Origin: Sphingomonas sp. R-74633
Lineage (GTDB): Bacteria > Pseudomonadota > Alphaproteobacteria > Sphingomonadales > Sphingomonadaceae
Assembly (NCBI RefSeq): GCF_013416555.1
Contig: NZ_JACCFG010000001.1
Span: forward strand, 1,178,001-1,242,000
Length of the DNA stretch: 64,000 nt
Reading direction: 5' to 3'
Numbering within the stretch: position 1 is the first letter of the stretch; the number at the start of each line of letters is the position of its first letter. Both the position numbers and the translations under genes were made by a program. A model generated the notes under the pieces. The model was given only the letters and a program-made list of their open reading frames with translations, was not told where the DNA came from and searched no databases. Positions 35,331 through 44,013 of the stretch are shown piece by piece.

Positions 35331-36044
35331 ATGCACAGTCTCGAGACGATTCAGTCGCGTCGCGCCTTGTTGAAGGCGGCGCTGGTAATGGGTAGCGGCG
35401 CGGTGGTTTCCGCCTGCGCCTCGCGCACGATCACAACCGCAATGGCGCCGGCTCCGGTGCCGGTTCCGACTCCCGTGGCAGCGATCCCCAAGGCACCCGA
35501 ACTGGCCGCGGCCCGTGTGCCCGGCGTGCCCCAGGGCGTCCGCCCCGACCTGTTCAAGAAGGCGCTGGCAGCGCTCAACCGCCACTCGATGCGCATCCCG
35601 TCGCACGACCGGATCGCGATCGCCGACTTCGCCACCTCGTCGAACAATCCGCGCTTCCATGTCGTCAATCTCGGCAGCGGCCAGGTCGAGCATTTCCTCG
35701 TCGCGCACGGCATCGGCTCGGACCCCGAGCATAGCGGCATGCTGCAGCGCTTCTCCAACGAAGTGAATTCGGAAGCGACCTGCGAAGGCGCGTTCCTGAC
35801 CGCCGATTACTACATCGGCAAGCATGGCGACTCGCAGCGCCTGCTCGGGCTCGATCCGACCAACAACAACGCGCTCGACCGCGCGATCGTGGTCCATTCG
35901 GCCTGGTATGCGAATGCCGACATGATCGGCAAGCACGGCAAGCTCGGCCGCAGCCAGGGCTGTTTCGCGGTCGGCGAGACCGAGCTGGCCAAGCTGTTCG
36001 AACAGCTTGGGCCGGGCCGGATGATCTACTCCGCCAAGGTCTAG
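35331..36044 (+). CDS. Murein L,D-transpeptidase-like (YkuD_2) lipoprotein
   Basis: A 237-residue protein of the YkuD_2 family (murein L,D-transpeptidase catalytic domain family). The N-terminus has twin arginines and a lipobox-like end (SRRALLKAALVMGSGAVVSA followed by Cys), so it is probably a Tat or Sec lipoprotein. The domain includes IAIADFATSSNNPRFHVVNL, FLVAHGIGSD, IVVHSAWYA and the Cys in GRSQGCFAV; the usual SHGC is SQGC, as is common in this subfamily. ATG 35331 is chosen; TTG 35322 is possible. Its TAG stop shares CTAG with the convergent next gene. Confidence 0.82.
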   Translation: MHSLETIQSRRALLKAALVMGSGAVVSACASRTITTAMAPAPVPVPTPVAAIPKAPELAAARVPGVPQGVRPDLFKKALAALNRHSMRIPSHDRIAIADFATSSNNPRFHVVNLGSGQVEHFLVAHGIGSDPEHSGMLQRFSNEVNSEATCEGAFLTADYYIGKHGDSQRLLGLDPTNNNALDRAIVVHSAWYANADMIGKHGKLGRSQGCFAVGETELAKLFEQLGPGRMIYSAKV

Positions 36045-37552
36045 TTTTTCGGTAGCCCCGGCCCCGGCCCGGTCCCGCACGGGAAGGGCGGCGCCCAGCA
36101 CGGATAGCCGAAGCTCAGCCTGGTCGCGTAGCGCGCGAGCGGCTTTTGCGGCCATGCACCCGGCAGCACGACATCTTCCTTGCCGCTGCCCTTGGGCCAG
36201 GTCGCCACGCTCGGCGGCGTGACGCCGTACCAGAGCGCATCGCCCTCGAACGGGCGCTTGAAGGCGATGGCCATCACGCGGTCGCCCATCCAGAGCTGGT
36301 GATAGTCGGCCGGGCTGCGCTGGGCGCCGTGCGCGTCCACGACCGCTGAACGAGCGAAATAGATATCCTGCCACGGGGCATTCGGCGCGGCGAAGGCGAG
36401 CGCCTTGGCGGGCTCCTGTGGCTCGGCGGGGCGCGGCACGATGCGGAAGCTCGCGAGCAGCACCAGCGCCACGACCACGGCCAGCCCGCGCAGGTCGCGC
36501 CACGTAAACAGCAGCCAGGTGAACAGCGCCGCCATCGGGAACAGCCATTTGAAATAATGCGCGTTGAAGAAGCGCCACATGCCGCTCGGCACCAGATCGA
36601 CATAGGCGAGCATCATCAGCGTGTAGATCAGCGCGGAGAGCGCCATGCCGAGCGTCAGCCAGCGCGCCGGCCCGTTGAGGCGCCACACGCCGAGGATCAG
36701 GCCCGCCGCGCCGGTGAGCAGCCAGGGCAGCTCGCGGAGCAACCCGGTCTCGCCGGGGAACCAGGGCGCGGGATCGACCAGCAATATGCTCGCCTTCCAG
36801 CCGAGATCGGCGAAGGCGAAGCCATAGTCCCCCGACAGGATCGTATAGTCGGTGAGGCGCCAGCCATAGATTGCGAGATAGAGCGCCGCGTACGGCAGGA
36901 ACGCCGCCCCTGCCCCGCCGATCGCCCTTGCGAGATCCAGCCAGCGCTTCTCGATCAGCACCGGACGCCACAGCGCGAAGCCGCCGATCACCGCGGCGAT
37001 CACCACATCCGCCGGGCGGACCAGCGCGATCGCCATCAGCAGCGAGCCGAGCAGCCAGGGCCGGCGGCGCTCGCCGAACATCATGTCGGCCGCTTCGGCA
37101 AAGGCCAGCCAGATGAAGGCCGTGGACATCGTCGTCGTCCACGGCTCGAGCCAGAATTTCGAAATGCGCAGGTCGCCGATCGTCGCGGCGAGGAAGAGCA
37201 GGCCTGCAGCGAAGCTCCCCACGCCGAAGCGCGAACAGACTCGCCAGAAGCCCCAGAAGGCGGCGGCGTAACAGAGCAGGTTGATCGGTACGAAGGGCGT
37301 CGGCGCCCAGGCGAAGGGCGCGCCGGCGAGCGGATAGAGCAAGGGATACCAATGCTGGTCCGGGCTCAAATCGAAGCGCAGCAGAGCCCTGGCCGACTTC
37401 AGATACTGCATCTGGTCGTGCCAGCCGCGCCACCAGGGGCCTGCCGGTGCGAAGAACTTCAGGTTGATCTTGAAGATCGTATAGGCGGCGAACACCACCA
37501 TCACGGCGCGCACCGGACGGTCGTCAAATTGGCGGCGGATCCAGGTGAGCAT
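36041..37552 (-). CDS. Polytopic membrane protein, GT-C-like glycosyltransferase candidate
   Basis: A 503-residue protein with about nine or ten hydrophobic helices (YLAIYGWRL, LTGAAGLILGVWRL, LFPMAALFTWLLFTWRDLRG, LAVVVALVLLASF) and a soluble C-terminal part. An acidic residue in the first periplasmic loop (WRGWHDQMQYLKSA) fits GT-C transferases that use polyprenyl-linked sugars, but I cannot name a family. ATG 37552 (MLTWIRRQFDDRP) is the first credible start; further upstream the frame is antisense to nadE. Shine-Dalgarno is poor. Confidence 0.65.
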   Translation of the reverse strand: MLTWIRRQFDDRPVRAVMVVFAAYTIFKINLKFFAPAGPWWRGWHDQMQYLKSARALLRFDLSPDQHWYPLLYPLAGAPFAWAPTPFVPINLLCYAAAFWGFWRVCSRFGVGSFAAGLLFLAATIGDLRISKFWLEPWTTTMSTAFIWLAFAEAADMMFGERRRPWLLGSLLMAIALVRPADVVIAAVIGGFALWRPVLIEKRWLDLARAIGGAGAAFLPYAALYLAIYGWRLTDYTILSGDYGFAFADLGWKASILLVDPAPWFPGETGLLRELPWLLTGAAGLILGVWRLNGPARWLTLGMALSALIYTLMMLAYVDLVPSGMWRFFNAHYFKWLFPMAALFTWLLFTWRDLRGLAVVVALVLLASFRIVPRPAEPQEPAKALAFAAPNAPWQDIYFARSAVVDAHGAQRSPADYHQLWMGDRVMAIAFKRPFEGDALWYGVTPPSVATWPKGSGKEDVVLPGAWPQKPLARYATRLSFGYPCWAPPFPCGTGPGPGLPKN

Positions 37553-37648
37553 GGCGAGCGGGTAAAGCCTGACTGGGGTTGGCACAAGGCGAGCGGAACG
37601 ACTAGGTAACGGGCCGTGATCGAAACATTCCGTAGCAAGACGGAGACA

Positions 37649-39700
37649 ATGACCCAGTCCCACCCCTTTTATTCGATCCACCGCCAGGGGATGATCCGCG
37701 CGGGCGTGTGCACCCCGGTGACCACGGTGGGCGATCCGCGCGCCAATGCCGAACAGGCGATCGCGCTGGCGCGCGAGGGCGAGGGCCTGGGCGCGGATTT
37801 GCTCGTCTTCCCCGAGCTCAACGTCACCAGCTACGCGATCGACGACCTCCATCTGCAGGACACGATCTGCGACGCGACCGAAGCCGGGATCGCGGTGATC
37901 GTCGAAGCCAGTGCAGAGCTGAAGCCGGTGCTGCTCGTCGGCGCGGCGCTGCGGCGCTGCGGCCGGCTGTACAATTGCGCGGTGGTGATTGCGCGCGGGC
38001 GCATCCTGGGCGTGGTGCCGAAGAGCTACCTCCCCAACTACCGCGAATATTATGAGAAGCGCTGGTTCGCGCTCGGCGCCGGGCTCGCCGGGCTCGAGAT
38101 CGAGGTCGCCGGGCAGACCGTCCCCTTCGGCACCGACCTGATCTTCGCGGCCGAGGAACTGCCCGACTTCGTCTTCCATGCCGAGATCTGCGAGGATTAC
38201 TGGGCGCCTTTGCCCCCCTCGACCGAGGGCGCGCTCGCGGGTGCGCTGGTGCTGTGCAACCTCTCCGCCTCGAACGTCACGATCGGCAAGGCGCGCGAGC
38301 GCGAGATGCTGTGCGCGGCGCAATCGGCGCGGGCGGTGGCGGCCTATGTCTATTCGGCCTCGGGGCCGGGCGAGAGCACGACCGACCTGGCCTGGGACGG
38401 CCAGGGCATGATCCACGAGTTGGGCGAGCTGATCGCCACCACCGAGCGCTTCGATATCACCACCGAAGTGGTGTGCGCCGACATCGATCTCGAGCGGCTG
38501 CGGCTCGAGCGGATGCGGATGGGCACGTTCAACGACTGCGCCGCCGCCAATGGCGATCCCGAGACGCGCTTCCGCCGGGTGGTCTTCCAGCACCGCCCCG
38601 ACTTCGCCGACAAGGGACTGCTGCGGAAGCTGCGCCGCTTCCCGTTCGTGCCCAATACGCCCTCCAAGCTCGAAGAGGATTGCTACGAGGCGTTCAACAT
38701 TCAGGTGGAGGGGCTGCGCAAGCGGCTGGCCTCGACCGGATCAAAGCATCTCGTCATCGGCGTTTCGGGCGGGCTCGATTCCACCCATGCGCTGATCGTC
38801 GCGGCCAAGGCGATGGACCGGCTCGGGCGCCCGCGCACCGACATCCTCGGCTTCACCATGCCCGGCTTCGCGACCAGCGACGCGACCAAGGCCAATGCCT
38901 GGGCGCTGATGAACGCGCTGGGCGTGACCGGCGCGGAGATCGACATCCGCCCGACCGCGCGGACGATGCTCGAAGGGATCGGCCATCCGTTCGCCCAGGG
39001 CGAGCCGGTCTATGACGTGACCTTCGAGAACGTCCAGGCGGGGCTGCGCACCGATTACCTGTTCCGGCTGGCCAACCAGCGCCAGGGCTTCGTGCTCGGC
39101 ACCGGCGACCTCTCGGAGCTGGCGCTCGGCTGGTGCACCTATGGCGTCGGCGACCATATGAGCCATTACGGCATCAATGCCGGCGTGCCCAAGACGCTGA
39201 TCCAGTACCTGATCGGCTGGAGCGTGCAGACCGGCCAGTTCACGGGCGAGGCGACGCAGGTGCTGACCAGCATCCTCGACACCGAGATCTCGCCCGAGCT
39301 GGTCCCCGCGGATGCGGATGGAAAAATGCAGAGCACGCAGGACCGGATCGGGCCGTACGAGCTGCACGATTTCTTCCTCCACTATACGATCCGGCACGGG
39401 CTCAAACCCTCCAAGATCGCCTTCCTCGCCTGGCATGCGTGGAAGGATGCCAAGGCGGGGCAATGGCCGATCGGCTTCCCCGAGGATGGCCGCCATCAGT
39501 ACGACCTGGCGGCGATCGCGAAGTGGCTCGAGGAATTCCTGTTCCGCTTCTTCCAGACCAGCCAGTTCAAGCGCTCGGCGCTGCCCAACGGCCCCAAGGT
39601 CTCGGCCGGCGGCGCGGTGAGCCCGCGCGGCGACTGGCGCGCGCCCTCCGATGGCGTGGCGCGGCCGTGGATCGACGCGCTCAAGGCCAGTCTCCCCTAA
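37649..39700 (+). CDS. nadE: NAD+ synthase, glutamine-hydrolysing
   Basis: Makes NAD from deamido-NAD, ATP and glutamine. The 683-residue protein has an N-terminal nitrilase-like glutaminase with Glu ([10 protein letters not shown], about 56), Lys ([12 protein letters not shown], 125) and Cys (EICEDYW, 181), then the synthetase domain with the P-loop [13 protein letters not shown] and [16 protein letters not shown]. The length matches the two-domain mycobacterial type. ATG 37649 has CGGAGACA before it; a GTG at 37616 is less likely. Divergent from the GT-C-like gene. Confidence 0.96.
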   Translation: MTQSHPFYSIHRQGMIRAGVCTPVTTVGDPRANAEQAIALAREGEGLGADLLVFPELNVTSYAIDDLHLQDTICDATEAGIAVIVEASAELKPVLLVGAALRRCGRLYNCAVVIARGRILGVVPKSYLPNYREYYEKRWFALGAGLAGLEIEVAGQTVPFGTDLIFAAEELPDFVFHAEICEDYWAPLPPSTEGALAGALVLCNLSASNVTIGKAREREMLCAAQSARAVAAYVYSASGPGESTTDLAWDGQGMIHELGELIATTERFDITTEVVCADIDLERLRLERMRMGTFNDCAAANGDPETRFRRVVFQHRPDFADKGLLRKLRRFPFVPNTPSKLEEDCYEAFNIQVEGLRKRLASTGSKHLVIGVSGGLDSTHALIVAAKAMDRLGRPRTDILGFTMPGFATSDATKANAWALMNALGVTGAEIDIRPTARTMLEGIGHPFAQGEPVYDVTFENVQAGLRTDYLFRLANQRQGFVLGTGDLSELALGWCTYGVGDHMSHYGINAGVPKTLIQYLIGWSVQTGQFTGEATQVLTSILDTEISPELVPADADGKMQSTQDRIGPYELHDFFLHYTIRHGLKPSKIAFLAWHAWKDAKAGQWPIGFPEDGRHQYDLAAIAKWLEEFLFRFFQTSQFKRSALPNGPKVSAGGAVSPRGDWRAPSDGVARPWIDALKASLP

Positions 39701-39770
39701 ACGGTGCCATCCGCGCTCGACGCGTTGGAAGTTCGCGATAAGGTCTCGTCCGGGCAGCGGGGGATGAAAA

Positions 39771-40523
39771 ATGGCGGCGATGCCGGGGCTTGAGCGTTTC
39801 GAGACGCGCTGGTTCCTGCCCGAATATCGCCCGATGCGCAGCGGCGACTGGGGAATCCGCACCGATGGCGGAGTGCTCGCGCAGGGCTATTGGAGCCCCG
39901 CGCGGCTGATGATGACGATGCCCGCGCTGCTGCGCGGCGACGATGTCTGGATGTCGCTCAGCCCGATGGAGATCGAGAGCCAGGAGATCGGGCTGGCGCT
40001 GTCGCACGGCCATGTCGTGATCATGGGCATGGGCATGGGCTGGGCAGCAATGGCCGCGGCGTTGCGCGACGAGGTGACGCGCGTCACCGTGGTCGAGCGC
40101 GACAGCGACGTGCTGGCGATCCACCGCGAGCTCGACCTGTTCGCCCAGCTGCCCGATGCGGCCCGCGCCAAGCTGCGCATCGTTCAGGCCGATGCGCTGG
40201 AATGGCAGGCGGACGTGCCCGTGGACTTGCTGATGCCCGACATCTGGCTGCCGATCGTGAGCGACGGGCGCGTGGAGGAAGTGCGGCGGATGCAGGCCAA
40301 TGTGCAGGCCGCCGAAATCTATTTCTGGGGTCAGGAGCTCGAGATTGCCCGCCACGCCCGCGCCGCCGGGCGCGCGTTCGATGCAGACGGCATCGCCGCG
40401 ACGATCCGCGCCTTCGACCTGCCGCTGATCGGCCCGGACTATCCCGGCTATCCGGAGATCGTCGCCACAGTAAGCCAGCGCTGGATGCGCGACCGCTGGC
40501 TGCCAAGCGCCTCGCTTATCTGA
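39771..40523 (+). CDS. Spermidine-synthase-like SAM-fold protein
   Basis: A 250-residue protein with a Rossmann methyltransferase-like core: HVVIMGMGMGWAAMAAALRD and TRVTVVERDSDVLAIHRELD, which place a glycine-rich loop and an acidic residue as in SAM/dcSAM binding, followed by LRIVQADALEW and LLMPDIWLPI. It looks like a spermidine synthase relative without the aminopropyl-transferase signatures. Substrate unknown. GGGGGATG leads to ATG 39771. Confidence 0.65.
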   Translation: MAAMPGLERFETRWFLPEYRPMRSGDWGIRTDGGVLAQGYWSPARLMMTMPALLRGDDVWMSLSPMEIESQEIGLALSHGHVVIMGMGMGWAAMAAALRDEVTRVTVVERDSDVLAIHRELDLFAQLPDAARAKLRIVQADALEWQADVPVDLLMPDIWLPIVSDGRVEEVRRMQANVQAAEIYFWGQELEIARHARAAGRAFDADGIAATIRAFDLPLIGPDYPGYPEIVATVSQRWMRDRWLPSASLI

Positions 40524-40524
40524 G

Positions 40525-40574
40525 TGGTAGCGTTACCAAGGCTTGACCTGTATACCCTTCCCGACAACGCTGAC
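40525..40574 (+). promoter_or_regulatory. LacI-type operator pair and possible promoter of GH3
   Basis: TGGTAGCGTTACCA (40525-40538) is a near-perfect palindrome of the LacI family type. TTGACC at 40543-40548 could be the -35. A second site GACAACGCTGAC (40563-40574) resembles the sugar-permease operator. The first site ends 57 bases before the GH3 ATG. Confidence 0.55.
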
Positions 40575-40595
40575 AAAAAGCGCGGGAGAGGGAAT

Positions 40596-42815
40596 ATGAA
40601 ATTGCATCGCCATGCCCTTGCGGGTTCGTTGATTGCTCTCGGGATGGCGCTCGCCGCGACGCCCGCCACCGCCCAGCAGGCGCCTGCCGCCCCGTGGATG
40701 AACGCCAAGGCCTCTACCGACGAGCGCGTGCGGCTGGTCCTCGCGCAGATGACCGATGAGGAGAAGCTGACGCTCGTCTTCGGCTATTTCGGCACCGATT
40801 TCCCGCCCAGGAACGGCTACAAGGCGCCTGCCGAGGCGCGGCCGGGTTCGGCAGGCTATATCCCCGCGATCCCGCGACTCAGCATTCCCGCGCAGTGGCA
40901 GACCGATGCCGGCGTCGGCGTCGCCACCCAGGGCGGCGCGGCGCGGAAGCGCGGGCGGACCGCCCTGCCCTCGGGCCTCGCCACCACCGCGAGTTGGGAT
41001 GTCAACCTCGCCCATGCCGGCGGCGCGATGATCGGCGCGGAGGCCCGGGCATCGGGCTTCAACGTGATGCTCGCCGGTGGCGTCAACCTGATGCGCGAGC
41101 CGCGCAACGGGCGGAATTTCGAATATGGCGGCGAGGATCCGCTGCTCGCCGGCACGATGGTCGGCGCGCAGATCGCAGGCATCCAGTCGAACCATATCGT
41201 CTCGACCGTGAAGCATTATGCCGTGAATGATCAAGAGACCGATCGCGACACCGGCAACTCGATCATCGATCCGGTAGCAGCTCGGATGAGCGACCTGCTC
41301 GCCTTCCAGATCGCGATCGAGAAGGGTGATCCCGGCTCGGTGATGTGCAGCTACAACCGGGTCAACGGCACCCATGCCTGCGAGAACCCCTGGCTGCTCA
41401 CCGACGTGCTGCGCCGCGACTGGGGCTTCAAGGGCTTTGTGATGTCCGACTGGGGTGCGACCCACTCGACCGCACCGGCCGCGAATGCCGGGCTCGACCA
41501 GGATTCGGGCTTCCCGTTCGACAAGGAGCCCTATTTTGGCGCGCCGCTAAAGGCCGCGGTGGCTACGGGCGACGTCTCGAAAGCCCGGCTCGACGCGATG
41601 GCCGGAGCGATCCTGCACGGGATGTTCGCCAACGGCCTGTTCGACAAGCCGGTGACCGAGGCACCGATGGACCTCGCCCCCGCGATGCTCGCCGCGCACG
41701 CCAATGTGACGCGCAAGGATGCCGAGGGCGGCGCGGTGCTGCTGCAGAACAACGGCGCGATCCTGCCGCTGTCGCCTGCGGTGAAGAAGATCGTCGTGAT
41801 CGGCGGCCATGCCGACAAGGGCGTGCTGGCGGGCAGCGGATCGTCGCTGGTCTATCCCGTGGTGCCGAACGGCGTGCCCGGGCTCAAGCCGACCGGCTGG
41901 CCGGGGCCGGTGATGTATTATGCCGATGCGCCGCTCGCCGCGATCAAACGCCAGGCGCCCAACGCCGAAGTGGTGTTCGCCGACGGCAAGGACACGGGAG
42001 GCGCTGCCAAGCTCGCCAAGGATGCCGATGTCGCGATCGTGTTCGGCACGCAATGGGCGGGCGAGAGCTTCGACGTCGAGCTCAGCCTTGACGACAATCA
42101 GGACAAGCTGATCGCCGCGGTGACCAAGGCCAATCCGAAAACGGTGGTGGTGCTCGAGACCGGCGGGCCGGTGCTGACGCCGTGGCGCGGTCAGGTCGCC
42201 GGCATCCTTGCCGCCTGGTATCCGGGCACGCAGGGCGGCAGCGCGATCGCCAACCTGCTGTTCGGCAAGGTGAACCCGTCTGGCCATCTGCCCGCGACCT
42301 TCCCGGCCAGCCTCGACCAGCTGCCCAAGCCCTCGACCCCGAACAAGGGTGACACGACCTACGGCGAAGGCGCGACGGTCGGCTACAAATGGTACGACGC
42401 CAAGGGGCTGACCCCGGCTTTCCCGTTCGGGCACGGCCTGAGCTATGCCGCGTTCCTCTATGACAAGCTGAGTGCGCAGGCCGCGGGCGGCACGATCACC
42501 ACGAGCTTCACGATCCGGAACAACAGCCAGATCAAGGGCAAGGCCGTGCCGCAAATCTATGTGGCGGGTGCCGGCTGGGAAGCGCCCAAGCGGTTGGGGG
42601 CGTTCACCAAGGTGGCGCTGGTGCCGGGCGAAGCGAAGACGCTGACGCTGACCATCGATCCCCGGCTGCTGGCGACGTTCGATGGCGCGAGCAACAGCTG
42701 GAAGATCACCGGCGGCACCTATCAGGTTATGCTGGGCACCTCGGCAAAGGACATCGTCGCGACGGTACCGGTGACGCTCGAAGCGCGGACGATCGCGGTG
42801 GGGTGGCGGCCTTGA
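40596..42815 (+). CDS. GH3 family beta-glycosidase, secreted
   Basis: A 739-residue glycoside hydrolase family 3 enzyme, by family a beta-glucosidase or beta-xylosidase. Signal peptide up to about residue 26 (LIALGMALAATPATAQQ). The N-terminal barrel has KHYAVNDQETDRD (KH at 206-207) and the nucleophile Asp285 in FVMSDWGATHS; the second domain and the C-terminal fibronectin-like domain (ITTSFTIRNNSQIKGKAVPQ) are complete. GAGAGGGAAT precedes ATG 40596. It is preceded by a LacI-type operator. A paralogue starts beyond the right end of the window. Confidence 0.93.
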   Translation: MKLHRHALAGSLIALGMALAATPATAQQAPAAPWMNAKASTDERVRLVLAQMTDEEKLTLVFGYFGTDFPPRNGYKAPAEARPGSAGYIPAIPRLSIPAQWQTDAGVGVATQGGAARKRGRTALPSGLATTASWDVNLAHAGGAMIGAEARASGFNVMLAGGVNLMREPRNGRNFEYGGEDPLLAGTMVGAQIAGIQSNHIVSTVKHYAVNDQETDRDTGNSIIDPVAARMSDLLAFQIAIEKGDPGSVMCSYNRVNGTHACENPWLLTDVLRRDWGFKGFVMSDWGATHSTAPAANAGLDQDSGFPFDKEPYFGAPLKAAVATGDVSKARLDAMAGAILHGMFANGLFDKPVTEAPMDLAPAMLAAHANVTRKDAEGGAVLLQNNGAILPLSPAVKKIVVIGGHADKGVLAGSGSSLVYPVVPNGVPGLKPTGWPGPVMYYADAPLAAIKRQAPNAEVVFADGKDTGGAAKLAKDADVAIVFGTQWAGESFDVELSLDDNQDKLIAAVTKANPKTVVVLETGGPVLTPWRGQVAGILAAWYPGTQGGSAIANLLFGKVNPSGHLPATFPASLDQLPKPSTPNKGDTTYGEGATVGYKWYDAKGLTPAFPFGHGLSYAAFLYDKLSAQAAGGTITTSFTIRNNSQIKGKAVPQIYVAGAGWEAPKRLGAFTKVALVPGEAKTLTLTIDPRLLATFDGASNSWKITGGTYQVMLGTSAKDIVATVPVTLEARTIAVGWRP

Positions 42816-42831
42816 GCTAGTGCGGAAAGCT

Positions 42832-42931
42832 GATCCCCGGCGAAGACCGGGGCCCAGTTGCCACGTCGTCCGCGAGGATTCCGCAATTCTCCAAATGCGC
42901 CGATACTGGGCCCCGGCCTTCGCCGGGGATC
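42832..42931. repeat. REP-like paired palindrome, GGGCCCAG type (copy f)
   Basis: Left unit GATCCCCGGCGAAGACCGGG and GCCCAGTTGC; right unit ACTGGGCCCCGGCCTTCGCC ending GGGGATC. Same type and orientation as the copy at 18432. Its last bases provide the TGA stop of the convergent Gfo/Idh gene. Confidence 0.87.
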
Positions 42932-43964
42932 AGTTCGGGGACTGAAAAGCAAGCCGCCGCCCTTCCCTGGCGCTTTCGCGCGCCATTTCGATGATGCGCA
43001 GCCCCATCACTGCTTCCTCGCCCGTCACCGGCGGCGGCGTGCCGTCGGCGATGGCGCGGGCGATGCCGGCGTAGAACAGGCGATAGTCGCCGGTCTCGGT
43101 CGGCACGATCTCGCTAGATCCGTCAGCGCGGGTGAGCGTGCCGTGGTAGCGCGCCTCCTCGTCTCCTACGCCCGGATCGTTATAGCGCGCGCCGTCCTTC
43201 ACGCGTGGCTCCTGCGGATCGAGGCCGTGCTTGGCGAAGTCGGCCTTGGTGCCGTGCAGCCAGAAGCGCGGGCGCGGGGTGACGAACAGCCGGCCGGCGG
43301 AAATCGTGACGCGGCGCGCGCCGTAGAACAGGGTCAGCTCGAAATAATCGTCGGTGCGCCCATTCTCGCGCTGGACGGCGATGTCGGCGGAGAGCGCCTC
43401 GGGCGTGCCAAACAGCTGGAGCGCCTGGTCGATCAGATGCGGGCCGAGATCGGCGAGGATGCCGGCCCCGGCATCGGGATCTTCCTTCCATGCCTGGGCG
43501 AGGTCGGGGCGGAAACGGTCCCAGCGCAGCTCGGCGAGCATGACCTCGCCCAGCGTCCCCGCCTCCACCAGCTTGCGCACGGTCAGGAAATCGCCGTCCC
43601 AGCGGCGATTATGGAAGGCGCCGACCAGCAGGCCCTTCTCCTTCGCCAGCGCGACCAGCGCCTCGCCATCGGCGAGGTTGGTGGCGAAGGGCTTGTCGAT
43701 CACGACATGCTTGCCCGACTCCAGCGCCCGACGCGCGAGCGGGGCGTGGGTGTCGTTTGGCGTGGAGATCACGACGAGCTGGATGCTCGGGTCCGCGAGT
43801 ACGGCATCCGGCGTAGTGACGGTCACGTCCGGATAGCGCGCATGGACTACCTCGGCACGCGAGCTGGCTATGGCGGCGAGCTCGAGCTCGGGGACCGCGT
43901 CCACCAGCGGCGCATGGAAAGCCATGCCGCCCAGGCCATAGCCGATCACTCCCGTGCGGATCAT
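42930..43964 (-). CDS. Gfo/Idh/MocA family oxidoreductase, cytoplasmic
   Basis: A 344-residue NAD(P)-dependent sugar or inositol oxidoreductase. The Rossmann start is TGVIGYGLGGMAFHAPLVDA, the family Lys sits in VVIDKPFATNLADGEAL (EKP-like DKP motif), and AGAGILADLGPHLIDQALQL is the substrate-side GGG..D..H motif. No signal peptide, unlike the two relatives at 45-48k. Its stop lies in a REP-like element, and it is divergent from the aminotransferase V gene across 49 bases, so their promoters must overlap. Confidence 0.92.
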   Translation of the reverse strand: MIRTGVIGYGLGGMAFHAPLVDAVPELELAAIASSRAEVVHARYPDVTVTTPDAVLADPSIQLVVISTPNDTHAPLARRALESGKHVVIDKPFATNLADGEALVALAKEKGLLVGAFHNRRWDGDFLTVRKLVEAGTLGEVMLAELRWDRFRPDLAQAWKEDPDAGAGILADLGPHLIDQALQLFGTPEALSADIAVQRENGRTDDYFELTLFYGARRVTISAGRLFVTPRPRFWLHGTKADFAKHGLDPQEPRVKDGARYNDPGVGDEEARYHGTLTRADGSSEIVPTETGDYRLFYAGIARAIADGTPPPVTGEEAVMGLRIIEMARESAREGRRLAFQSPN

Positions 43965-44013
43965 GCGACGCTCCTTTTTTGCCGATTGCGCGCGTCCGCT
44001 CTATGCCAGTGCC

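Noticed and set aside
37553..38593. Upstream extension of the GT-C-like membrane protein frame
   Set aside because: It runs antisense through nadE; its composition is that of an antisense frame and it lacks hydrophobic helices.
8565..42931. Spaced repeats as a CRISPR array
   Set aside because: The repeats are scattered singly over 34 kb, are palindromic pairs and have no regular spacers or cas genes.
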